Assembly (NCBI RefSeq): GCF_000331305.1
Contig: NZ_KB217478.1
Coordinates: 302,779-366,778, forward strand
DNA from: Calothrix sp. PCC 7103
GTDB lineage: Bacteria > Cyanobacteriota > Cyanobacteriia > Cyanobacteriales > Nostocaceae
DNA length: 64,000 nt
Reading direction: 5' to 3'
The position numbers were made by a program, and so were the translations under genes. Positions 24,987 through 32,738 of this stretch are shown one piece after another. Below the pieces are notes generated by a model that saw nothing but the letters and a program-made list of their open reading frames with translations, did not search any database and had not been told where the DNA came from. Each line of letters opens with the position of its first letter. The stretch's first letter is position 1.

Positions 24987-26894
24987 CTAAGATTGCAAAT
25001 AAAACTCAAACCTTTCTCTTAGTTGTTCAAGCGTTAAGTTTTGTGTCCAATATTCGACTAAAGCCCTTCCAAATGCCCATGCATTACGGTCAGGCGCCGA
25101 TGTATTATCTAAAAGCAGCGTCCACAAAGACCGTAAATCAAAACTAAGAGGGTTTGCGCTATGTGGACTCAACAGCGAAAATAATTCATATGCTATTTGT
25201 AACTTACCTATAACAATAGGTAACTGCTCTGCGGGTATCTTCTGTGCTAGTAAATTAGCAAGTGCAGGTGAACCAGTAGACACAGTAGAAATAAATTGCA
25301 GCACTGGACTTTTTAACAATGCAGTCACTCCTTGTGCTGTCGTCATCTGAAACGTATAATTATCGATTATCTTCGCTGCTGCTAAACTTTTTGCATCAAC
25401 ATCACGCAAAAATCTAGCTAGTCGCTGTTGTTTAGCTGGGTTGATTGATTCGATTAACGCCAATGATAATGTATCTACTCCCCATCCTTGGCGATTTGTT
25501 TTAATATCGCTTGTTACAACAGGTAATATGATATCGCAGTAATTACTGAGTAATTCTGCACGATATTTCACAGCTTCACGAATTGCAACTTCTTTCGGTC
25601 TATCTCCATTTTGCCAGTCATAAGGTGGTTCCCATTCTCGAATCGGGCGTAATTTATCAACTTGGGTAACAATTGATATTGTAGGTAAATCTTTTACTTC
25701 GGCTTTTATATCACGCAAAAAGTCTGCATCGATTTGTAGTGAAGGGTCGAGAACTGGAGTGACTAATAATAGTAAATCGGCTTGGTGTGTATATTCTATA
25801 ACTGTATCACGCAAGGCACCTCGATTCACTTGTTCATAACCAGGTGTGTCTAAAAGCGTTAATACTTCTTTATTTTCGGTTTGCCAATGATAATTTTGTA
25901 TTTTATCAGTGCTAGGTAATACGTCAACCTCAGCTAACTCAGATTGGAATAATGTATTTATTAAACTACTTTTCCCGGCGCCTGTACGACCAACGATAAG
26001 AATATTAACGGGTTTTACTTCGACTTGTTCTACAGGTTGAGCTTGAATTAGGATATTGCGTAAAGTTTCAGTTTTCGGTTGTTCTGGTAATGCGGGTGTT
26101 GCTGGTGTAGATATATAAGTAGATGTATTTGCCTTACCACTGTAAAGAGTTACCGCTTGCTTGCACAAATTTCTCAAAGCAGCTTCACGCATCAACTGGT
26201 TTAAATTACCGAGTAATTGCTGGTTTGCTTTATTACCATAGCGTTGCGACGCGCGTTTAGCTACCGCAGCAGCTGGGTTTAATAACCATTGTGCCGCATC
26301 CCAAACTCTTAGTAACTTGCGCGCGGAAGGTTCGAGTTTTTGATATACTTCATAAGCCTCATATGCTTGGGCAATGCTAACTTGGTTTAATGCGGGTGAT
26401 AGCTTTTGCATCCAGCTATCCATATCATCAACAGTTCCCCGAATTAACCCATAAGCTTGAGGAACATAGATATTAAGCTGAGGATACTTAACGTCAGGAT
26501 AGTATATTCGGGCAATCGCTGCGACTAAATCAAGACATCGTTGCCAAAAAGTTTGTATATCTTCCCATATCGCTACATCATTTTGCGATGCTTCCAAAAC
26601 CTCTTTTAAAGCACTTTCAACCTGACTTGCTCGTGTTCCTACCGCTACCGTATCACCTTGTGTCTCTAAATCGCGACTAATTTCTGCTACAACTTCTTCA
26701 ACCTGCGTTATAACTGGTTTTGTCCACTTCACTAGCAACTGGCGCCAGATTACCAACATTATAGTAAACACTGCCCAAATCCAATTTAGGCGCCATTCAT
26801 GGATTTGCATACCCGCAGCAACTAAGATAAAACCAACTATAGATGCTATGGGAAGTCCCAAAACTAGCCATTGCCAAAGTTGTAACCGTACCAT
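24987..26894 (-). CDS. membrane-anchored dynamin/Era-like GTPase
   Basis: 635 aa. Two hydrophobic helices at the N-terminus (about 8-29 and 36-52), a helical region (about 60-290), then a GTPase domain: G1 GRTGAGKSSL (about residue 303), G3 LLDTPGYE, and G4 TQVDKL. A helical C-terminal region (about 480-635) follows. The order of G motifs and membrane anchoring fit the bacterial GTPases related to YfjP/HSR1 that act at membranes. Role unknown; no partner gene is adjacent. Confidence 0.8.
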   Translation of the reverse strand: MVRLQLWQWLVLGLPIASIVGFILVAAGMQIHEWRLNWIWAVFTIMLVIWRQLLVKWTKPVITQVEEVVAEISRDLETQGDTVAVGTRASQVESALKEVLEASQNDVAIWEDIQTFWQRCLDLVAAIARIYYPDVKYPQLNIYVPQAYGLIRGTVDDMDSWMQKLSPALNQVSIAQAYEAYEVYQKLEPSARKLLRVWDAAQWLLNPAAAVAKRASQRYGNKANQQLLGNLNQLMREAALRNLCKQAVTLYSGKANTSTYISTPATPALPEQPKTETLRNILIQAQPVEQVEVKPVNILIVGRTGAGKSSLINTLFQSELAEVDVLPSTDKIQNYHWQTENKEVLTLLDTPGYEQVNRGALRDTVIEYTHQADLLLLVTPVLDPSLQIDADFLRDIKAEVKDLPTISIVTQVDKLRPIREWEPPYDWQNGDRPKEVAIREAVKYRAELLSNYCDIILPVVTSDIKTNRQGWGVDTLSLALIESINPAKQQRLARFLRDVDAKSLAAAKIIDNYTFQMTTAQGVTALLKSPVLQFISTVSTGSPALANLLAQKIPAEQLPIVIGKLQIAYELFSLLSPHSANPLSFDLRSLWTLLLDNTSAPDRNAWAFGRALVEYWTQNLTLEQLRERFEFYLQS

Positions 26895-26925
26895 TACCCT
26901 GTCCCTAATGAGCGCCTCTCCTATT

Positions 26926-26993
26926 GTAGGATGCGTGACGCTACGAAATGTTTTAATGAGCGTGATAAATATTTATGGTGTCACACACCCTAC
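26926..26993. repeat. MITE-like element, copy 2
   Basis: Left arm GTAGGATGCGTGACG and right arm GGTGTCACACACCCTAC are imperfect complements. Same family as 19252-19385, 43242-43305 and 54777-54842. Confidence 0.6.
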
Positions 26994-27065
26994 TTCGTAA
27001 CATTGAACGCAATTGATGTATCCTTTATAGCTTAGAGTCTTAGGGGTCGCAATTAGAGAGTTATT

Positions 27066-28274
27066 ATGGAGCGCACAATTTCGTTAATTGGTATCGCAGT
27101 ATTTATTGGTATATCTTATGCCCTTTCAGTTAATCGTAAAGCAATACGTTGGCGTACTATTGCTTGGGGTTTAGGGCTTGAATTTGGGTTTGCACTACTA
27201 ATTCTCAAGACTCCTTGGGGTTTAAGAGTCTTCAAATCTCTTGGTGATATTGTCTCAAATTTTCTGTCGTATTCAGATGTCGGCGCCAAGTTTGTCTTCG
27301 GTGACAGTTATAAAGACCATTTATTTGCCTTTCAAATACTTCCTACTATCATCTTTTTCTCAGCATTTATTAGTATTTTATATCACTACGGTATTTTACA
27401 ATGGGTAGTTAATGGTTTCGCATGGGTAATGATGAAAACGATGCAAACCTCTGGTGCAGAGTCATTATCTACTGCTGGCAATATCTTTTTGGGTCCAACT
27501 GAATCACCACTTATAGTCAAGCCATATGTCGCAAAAATGACACAATCGGAATTATTTGCGGTGATGACAGGAGGGTTTGCAACGGTTGCAGGAGGGGTTT
27601 TAGGCGCCTATTTATCGTTTGGTGTACCAGCAGAGCATTTAATAGCAGCATTTTTTATGACAGCACCAACTGCATTGGTTGTAGCAAAAATACTTTATCC
27701 AGAGACTGAAATTGCCGAAACAGCGGGCGATGTCAAAATGGATGTGAAGACTAATTATGTGAATGCAATTGATGCAGTAACGACTGGTGCAATTGATGGT
27801 GTCAAGTTAGCTGTAAACGTCGGTGTGATGATTATCGCATTTTTAGGTTTACTCGCCGTTGTTAACGCTTTACTCGGATGGATAGGAGCGCGGGTTCTAT
27901 TGCCACAGCTATCACTCGAATGGATTTTATCGTTTGTAATGGCGCCCTTCGCGTTTTTAATGGGAGTACCGCTATCTGATTGTATGCAAGTGGGAGCTTT
28001 GTTAGGTAAAAAGACGATTTTGAACGAGTTTATAGCTTTTTTAGACTTAAAAACAGTTATTGAGAAAAAGCAAATATCTGAGCGTGGCATTATTATCGCT
28101 ACCTACGCTTTGTGTAACTTCGCTAATATCGGTTCTATTGGTATCACAATTGGTGGTATTACCGGAATGGCACCGCACCGTCAGCATGATTTAGCGCGCA
28201 TGGGTGTTAAATCTATGGTAGGCGGGTTATTGGCTAGTTTTATTACTGCCGCAATTGCTGGAATGTTGATTTGA
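27066..28274 (+). CDS. concentrative nucleoside transporter (CNT/NupC family)
   Basis: 402 aa with about ten membrane helices. CNT signatures: GNIFLGPTESPLIVKPY and GGFATVAGGVLGAYLSFG, which line the nucleoside and sodium or proton sites, and GAESLSTAGN. It should import nucleosides across the inner membrane driven by an ion gradient. The start ATG follows an AGAGAG ribosome site. No nucleoside-catabolic gene is adjacent. Length is typical of the family. Confidence 0.9.
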   Translation: MERTISLIGIAVFIGISYALSVNRKAIRWRTIAWGLGLEFGFALLILKTPWGLRVFKSLGDIVSNFLSYSDVGAKFVFGDSYKDHLFAFQILPTIIFFSAFISILYHYGILQWVVNGFAWVMMKTMQTSGAESLSTAGNIFLGPTESPLIVKPYVAKMTQSELFAVMTGGFATVAGGVLGAYLSFGVPAEHLIAAFFMTAPTALVVAKILYPETEIAETAGDVKMDVKTNYVNAIDAVTTGAIDGVKLAVNVGVMIIAFLGLLAVVNALLGWIGARVLLPQLSLEWILSFVMAPFAFLMGVPLSDCMQVGALLGKKTILNEFIAFLDLKTVIEKKQISERGIIIATYALCNFANIGSIGITIGGITGMAPHRQHDLARMGVKSMVGGLLASFITAAIAGMLI

Positions 28275-28800
28275 TAGAAACCGGGTTTCTTATATATTGC
28301 GAAACTTTAACAGTTGTAAATAAAGGTTAAAAGTAGGCACCACTAAAACAAGTGGTGCTAAATTAGTGTCAAGACACCAAACAAGGCACAAACCAAAAGC
28401 AAAGGGCTTCAAGACAAGGTGTCTCCGGTCGGTAGCCTAAAACAAATGTTCAGCATAATTTAAATGTGGTGATGCTATCAGCGTTAGACAGCAAGCCAAA
28501 TCCCAAAGCGGAAAAACAAAAAAATGCTGAGTTTGTTCGCGATGTAAACCCTTATTTGTTAACTGTTTAATTAATCCCAAAGTAAACTAGTTTGAATCAC
28601 TTTTATCGACATTAAGCCCAGTCACCTTTGATTGGGCTTAATTGTTTGTATATCTGAAAACCTGTATTTATTACTTGTTCTTTGTTTGCTTCAGTTGCTC
28701 CCAGCAGTCAGGGCAATTGCTTTAATATTACGATTTTGGCAACGGATAGAACAGATGAGTTATTTGTTAAGAACTGCCAACTCACTGTAAATGGTCAAAT
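28275..28800. other. intergenic region with fold-prone sequence
   Basis: A run near 28337-28440 holds GCACCACT..AGTGGTGC (8 bp), GTGTC..GACAC and a GACACC..GGTGTC pair. A clean 10-bp stem with A/T-rich flank lies at 28611-28642. A transcribed structured RNA is possible, but I match no known family. A degenerate AACGGATGT copy is at 28738-28757. Confidence 0.35.
28611..28642. terminator. hairpin ATTAAGCCCA..TGGGCTTAAT
   Basis: A perfect 10-bp stem with a 12-base loop, followed by TGTTTGT. It could end a transcript crossing 28330-28610. Confidence 0.45.
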
Positions 28801-29187
28801 TCAAAGTCCATAGACCATTGCCATTCCCTGTGGTTCATGACTATATTTCCCACTTTTTACAGGATAGTACATCTCATTATAAAGACAAAGACTATTGGGA
28901 TGACGGGTATAAAATTGCATCATCTGACGATGGGCAGCACCCCGGAAAAATTCCATTAAATGCTGGTCTGATTCCCAGTAGCTCACCATAATGATTTCTT
29001 TGGCGCCACAAATTCCCGCTTTGACTTGGATACAACCTGGTGCTTTAACAGTTGATTGACGAATGCTGTTAAGATGGCGCCACAACCACAGAAAGCCAGA
29101 GCTATCGCGAGCAATCATGCCATTCACAAAAACAACTGCGCTTGGATTTTCAGGTAGTTGGATTTGATAGAGCGAAGATTTCAACAT
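28801..29187 (-). CDS. DUF4188 / monooxygenase-like family protein
   Basis: 128 aa, a small ferredoxin-like fold protein. The segment MVSYWESDQHLMEFFRGAAH with a preceding Gly-Cys-Ile-Gln run is the DUF4188 pattern, a family grouped with phenylacetaldoxime-dehydratase-like and monooxygenase-like heme proteins. The substrate is unknown. The ATG has GAGAG upstream. Two palindromic operator-like sites lie immediately upstream, so a repressor probably controls it; no regulator gene is adjacent in this window. Confidence 0.75.
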   Translation of the reverse strand: MLKSSLYQIQLPENPSAVVFVNGMIARDSSGFLWLWRHLNSIRQSTVKAPGCIQVKAGICGAKEIIMVSYWESDQHLMEFFRGAAHRQMMQFYTRHPNSLCLYNEMYYPVKSGKYSHEPQGMAMVYGL

Positions 29188-29214
29188 GGTGATTTCTCTC
29201 AGAAGTGGTTAACT

Positions 29215-29234
29215 GTACTCAATTAATTGAGTAC
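29215..29234. promoter_or_regulatory. operator-like palindrome GTACTCAATTAATTGAGTAC
   Basis: A perfect 20-bp palindrome 28 bases upstream of the DUF4188 start codon. With the second site at 29246 (31 bases on, about three helical turns) it looks like a tandem operator for a dimeric repressor of the MarR, HxlR or TetR type. The regulator is not identified. Confidence 0.65.
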
Positions 29235-29245
29235 TATTCCAATTT

Positions 29246-29265
29246 ATACTCAATTAGTTGGATAT
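29246..29265. promoter_or_regulatory. second operator-like site ATACTCAATTAGTTGGATAT
   Basis: Its left half is identical to that of the first site over TACTCAATTA, and the right half is degenerate. It lies farther from the gene and probably binds the same factor less strongly. Confidence 0.55.
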
Positions 29266-29544
29266 GTCAACCATTCGGATTTGCGAGTTCAAGATTTAGT
29301 CATTGACAGCGCAAACACTATCTAGTGGTTTGTGTCATTAATTCTGAGATGTGGGAGAAACGAACCGCTAAGGACGCTAAGGTCGCAAAGAAAGAATTAG
29401 CAAGAAAGAACATGCCAAAGCTTTTGACACAGACCAGTAGCTTTTATTACAACCCTTAATGTAGAGTATTTACGGTTATATTAGGGTATGAAGCCTGATT
29501 AATAGTCAAGAGATTCTTCACTTAATGAGAGTGACAGTTTAATT

Positions 29545-30441
29545 ATGAAATTATCATTAAAATATTTAGCGGCTGCATTGACTTTAGGAAGTATTGTGTT
29601 TTCAGGTATGGCTTACTCTCAAGAAACTAATACTGCTCAACAGATAACAATTAAATTTGCTGGTAGAGTAAATAATCAAGCTTTTGCTTGCGGTCGTTAT
29701 TACAAACTGGGCAAAGCTGCGACTACTGTTACTCCTTTAGACTTTCGTTTTTACGTTTCTGATGTTTCTTTAATTGATGCACAGGGTAAAGTTGTTCCCC
29801 TAACTCTTGCCCAAGATGGTAAATGGCAATATCAAAATGTGGCATTAATCGACTTTGAGAATAAGACAGGCGGCTGTGTGAATGGTACAGTTGAGACGCG
29901 CGATATTGTTATTGGCACGGTTCCCAAAGGAAAATACAAAGCTGTAAGATTCTCTCTTGGTGTTCCACAAAATCTTAACCATGAAGACTCAACGCTGGCG
30001 CCTTCTCCGCTAAACTTAACTTCATTATGGTGGAATTGGCAGTTTGGTTACAAGTTTGCTCGCATTGATTTTACTTCTCGGCCACCTTCCACGGGTCAAA
30101 AGCAACACATTCATGATGAAATGGCAAAATCTCAGGGCTTTCTCATTCATTTAGGCAGTACAGGTTGTCAAGCTGAAACAACTAGTCAAAAACCCACAAC
30201 GGCATGTAGTAATCCTAACAAAGCAACTATCACATTGAATAACTTTGACGCAAATAAAAATGTAATTGTTGCTGATATTGCAAAACTATTTGCGAATGTA
30301 GATTTGAGTTATAACCAACCTGGAACGGCGCCTGGGTGTATGTCAGAACCCAATGACAAAGACTGTACTGGCGTAATGAAAAATTTTGGGATACCTTTTG
30401 GTGCTAAAACTCCTAAACAAATATTTTTTAGCGTAAAGTAA
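29545..30441 (+). CDS. mbnP: MbnP family copper-binding protein (metallo-mystery pair, four-Cys)
   Basis: 298 aa. A cleavable signal peptide (residues 1-25, ending MAYSQE) sends it to the periplasm. The body has the family's fixed cysteines (FACGRYY, GGCVNGT, GCQAETT, TACSN, and PGCMSEPNDKDC), the FRFYVSDVSL strand, LIDFENKTGGC, and WNWQFGYKFARIDF followed by a His run HIHDEMA. In characterised systems the partner MbnH oxidises a tryptophan of MbnP to kynurenine, making a copper(I) site. The Trp-rich SLWWNWQFGY run could hold that residue, but I cannot point to it with certainty. Five bases separate it from mbnH. Confidence 0.85.
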   Translation: MKLSLKYLAAALTLGSIVFSGMAYSQETNTAQQITIKFAGRVNNQAFACGRYYKLGKAATTVTPLDFRFYVSDVSLIDAQGKVVPLTLAQDGKWQYQNVALIDFENKTGGCVNGTVETRDIVIGTVPKGKYKAVRFSLGVPQNLNHEDSTLAPSPLNLTSLWWNWQFGYKFARIDFTSRPPSTGQKQHIHDEMAKSQGFLIHLGSTGCQAETTSQKPTTACSNPNKATITLNNFDANKNVIVADIAKLFANVDLSYNQPGTAPGCMSEPNDKDCTGVMKNFGIPFGAKTPKQIFFSVK

Positions 30442-30446
30442 TACAC

Positions 30447-31610
30447 ATGCTTTATAAGTGGAAACGCTGCTTCGGTTTAACAGTGGTTTTCGCACTGACC
30501 TGCTGTTTATCGATTGGTTTAAGTCAAGCATTATCGGCGCCTATCCCGAATAATGATTATGTCTGGGATATTCCAGCTTGGATGCCAAAACCAATTGTGC
30601 CTGCTGATAACCCAATGACAAAAGAAAAAGTAGAACTAGGTAGACACTTATTTTACGAAAGGCGCCTCTCTGTAACTGGAGACTTTTCCTGTGCTTCGTG
30701 CCATATTCAAGGAGTGGCATTTTCAGAACCCAAACCTGTTTCGGTAGGAGCAACCGGAGAAAAACATCCCCGTAGTTCAATGAGTTTAGCCAATATCGCT
30801 TATAGTTCTGTACTGACTTGGGCACATCCAGGTATGAAAAAGCTGGAAGTACAAGCATTAGTGCCTATGTTTGGCGAACGTCCTGTAGAACTAGGTTTAT
30901 CAGGTAAAGACAAACAAGTATTAAATAAATTGCGCGAAGACCCTAATTACCAAAAGTTATTCGCTGCTGCATTCAATGAAAAAGATAACGTAAATCTTAA
31001 AAATATTACTAAAGCTATCGCATCGTTTGAACGCAGTTTAATCTCAGCAAATTCACCCTACGACCGTTACCGCTATGGTGGAGAGAAAGGCGCCATATCA
31101 ACTGCAGCAAAACGTGGCGAAGTATTATTTAATAGTGAACGTTTAGAATGTTTTCATTGTCATTCTGGCTTTAACTTTAGTGACTCTATCAAACACGAAC
31201 GTCTTGCATTTGAAGAAATAGCTTTTCATAACACAGGACTTTATAATATTGACGGCAAAGGAGCATATCCACCTAATAATACAGGAGTCCATGAAATTAC
31301 TCGTAAACCATCAGATATGGGACGCTTCAAGGCACCGACATTAAGAAATATTGAGTTAACAGCACCTTACATGCATGACGGTAGTATTGCCACACTTGAA
31401 GAAGTCATAGACCATTATGCAGCAGGAGGTCGAACGATTAAAACAGGTGAGTATGCAGGAGTAGGAAGCAAGAACCCCCTAAAAAGTAACTTCGTCTCTG
31501 GTTTCCAAATTACTCCACAAGAAAAGCAAGACTTAGTAGAGTTTCTAAAAACCCTAACCGACGAATCATTTATAAAAAACCCTGCCTTCAGTGACCCGCA
31601 TGATGCATAG
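30447..31610 (+). CDS. mbnH: MbnH-type di-heme cytochrome c peroxidase-like enzyme
   Basis: 387 aa, exported: the signal peptide is about residues 1-31, ending in a SQALSAP-like site. Two c-type heme sites, CASCH (82-86) and CFHCH (235-239), give the di-heme CCP/MauG fold; downstream FKAPTLRNIELTAPYMHDG with a distal-type Met/His and a GGRTIKTG loop complete it. It should form a high-valent bis-Fe(IV) state and modify MbnP. The ATG is 5 bases after the mbnP stop, so the two are co-expressed. A rho-independent-type stem follows the gene. Confidence 0.88.
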   Translation: MLYKWKRCFGLTVVFALTCCLSIGLSQALSAPIPNNDYVWDIPAWMPKPIVPADNPMTKEKVELGRHLFYERRLSVTGDFSCASCHIQGVAFSEPKPVSVGATGEKHPRSSMSLANIAYSSVLTWAHPGMKKLEVQALVPMFGERPVELGLSGKDKQVLNKLREDPNYQKLFAAAFNEKDNVNLKNITKAIASFERSLISANSPYDRYRYGGEKGAISTAAKRGEVLFNSERLECFHCHSGFNFSDSIKHERLAFEEIAFHNTGLYNIDGKGAYPPNNTGVHEITRKPSDMGRFKAPTLRNIELTAPYMHDGSIATLEEVIDHYAAGGRTIKTGEYAGVGSKNPLKSNFVSGFQITPQEKQDLVEFLKTLTDESFIKNPAFSDPHDA

Positions 31611-31623
31611 TAGATAGTATAAA

Positions 31624-31652
31624 GCGCTCTCAGTAATTGAGGGCGCATTTTT
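31624..31652 (+). terminator. rho-independent terminator after mbnPH
   Basis: GCGCTCTCA-GTAA-TTGAGGGCGC (one G-T pair) followed by ATTTTTTG, 13 bases after the mbnH stop. Confidence 0.8.
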
Positions 31653-31844
31653 TGTGGTTGAGGTGATTTCAATTTGTTATGGCGCCAATATGTGATTTTG
31701 ATTTGGGAGTGATTGCACATCACCAGACAGATGTGCTACAAGTCGGGATGAAATATATCTTTACATAGATGCTTTGTTTCAATAAGCGATTATAATTTGA
31801 TTGTTATTGCAAGTGCATCACCTTGTTGAAGTGGGTAGCTTAAT

Positions 31845-31965
31845 CCTGATTCGTTTGCATGAGTCGGGAACGGAGGAACCATTGTTTGGGGCTAATATTT
31901 ATAGAGGCACCTTCCAGCCTTCGCCCGTCAGCTAACTCCGTAAGCCGTGGAAGGAACTCCCTCAT
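31845..31965 (+). ncRNA. ydaO/yuaA-type c-di-AMP riboswitch
   Basis: The region has the conserved ydaO pieces in order: GGAGGAACCAT, TGGGGCTAAT, TAGAGGCACCTTCCAGCC and CCCGTCAGCTAACTCCGTA, with AGCC and GGAAGGA closing the fold. These match the family consensus (GGGGAACC..GGGGUGAA..CACCUUC..CCCGUCAGCUAACUC). The known ligand is c-di-AMP, which usually turns expression off. It lies about 135 bases before the universal-stress-like gene. Exact boundaries are approximate, and a GATAAGGGCGTTCTTATC hairpin follows at 31987-32004 and may be the expression platform. Confidence 0.85.
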
Positions 31966-31986
31966 GTTTGGCTGTGGCAACAGTTT

Positions 31987-32004
31987 GATAAGGGCGTTCT
32001 TATC
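31987..32004 (+). promoter_or_regulatory. hairpin GATAAG..CTTATC after the riboswitch
   Basis: A 6-bp stem with GGCGTT loop, followed by a GATGATTTTAG stretch. It may be the terminator part of the c-di-AMP switch, but the T run is poor. Confidence 0.45.
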
Positions 32005-32098
32005 GATGATTTTAGATTGAGCTATATTATATCTAATCTCAAGTCGATATTTCCACTTTTCTTTGTTTGTTTATTTATATTGGAGAGAAGTGAAAGCT

Positions 32099-32704
32099 GT
32101 GAAAATCAAGCCTATGTTGACTCGACTGCAAAATACTATCGGTCGAGATGATTTGATTGAGCAAATGGTACTGGCGCCTGAACCACCCATATCTATTGAG
32201 AATAAATCTAATTCAGGTAAGTTTATTGTTGGGTATAACAGTTCTCGTCAGAGTCATACGGCGTTGGATATAGCTTTATGCATGGCACATCAAGCTCGGT
32301 TAGCGTCTAACATGCAAATAACTGTTCAAGCAGTTTATGTGGTTGAAGATAATCAAAGCTGTTATATACAAGACAGGTATTCAAGTATACATCAACCTGT
32401 ATATGCGGATATTGTTTCAACATCTGTATTAACAGAAGCAAGGCTTAAAAGCGAATGTTTAATGATAATGGAACAAACTGATGCTATTCTTTGTCAAGCA
32501 CGAAGTTTAGCAGAAGAGTGGCAAGTCGATTTTGATTGCCTTTTACGGTTTGGCTGTGCAGCTTCAGAACTTAAGCAAATTGTTGAATTAGAAGGCGCCG
32601 ATGTTTTATTTTTAGGTTGTAATTCTACGAAGCACCCCATTATTAAATCTTTTGGTGCTGATTTACAGTGTACTATTTTGGGTATTCCTAGTTCGATTGA
32701 TTAA
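32099..32704 (+). CDS. universal stress protein (UspA)-like protein under riboswitch control
   Basis: 201 aa. UspA-like fold: strand FIVGYNSSRQSHTALDIAL, a long middle, then EGADVLFLGCNSTKHPIIKSF and a final strand. The ATP-loop Gly pattern (GxxGxxxxS/T) is degenerate. The start is taken as GTG at 32099, 11 bases after GGAGAG. The upstream c-di-AMP riboswitch suggests the product responds to c-di-AMP and hence to potassium or osmotic stress, since UspA domains are frequent companions of K+ transporters. The stop codon overlaps a hairpin shared with the convergent peptidase gene. Confidence 0.7.
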   Translation: MKIKPMLTRLQNTIGRDDLIEQMVLAPEPPISIENKSNSGKFIVGYNSSRQSHTALDIALCMAHQARLASNMQITVQAVYVVEDNQSCYIQDRYSSIHQPVYADIVSTSVLTEARLKSECLMIMEQTDAILCQARSLAEEWQVDFDCLLRFGCAASELKQIVELEGADVLFLGCNSTKHPIIKSFGADLQCTILGIPSSID

Positions 32705-32738
32705 ATAGTAAGGTGGGGGCAATGCCCACCTTACTATT
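32704..32738. terminator. shared hairpin between two convergent genes
   Basis: AATAGTAAGGTGGG(GG)C-AAT-GCCCACCTTACTATT forms a 15-bp stem. Its left arm overlaps the Usp-like stop codon and its right arm the peptidase stop, so the hairpin can end both transcripts. Same GTGGGCA-type core as other dispersed hairpins. Confidence 0.7.

Larger units (their letters stand above)
29188..29544. other. intergenic region between DUF4188 and mbnP
   Basis: Divergent spacer. It contains the two operator-like palindromes (29215-29265), a loose CTAAGG/CGCAAAG repeat near 29355-29390 and an AGATTCTTCACTTAATGAGAGTGACAG stretch near 29509-29535 that resembles the end of the repeat at 17857. The mbnP promoter should be near 29470, but no clear boxes were seen. 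Confidence 0.45.

Noticed and set aside
28473-28547. Short frame after the fold-prone region (MLSALDSKPIPKRKNKKMLS..)
   Set aside because: About 24 codons, basic low-complexity composition and a weak ribosome site.
31680-31845. Possible tRNA or other RNA upstream of the riboswitch
   Set aside because: No cloverleaf, CCA end or T-loop pattern was found.
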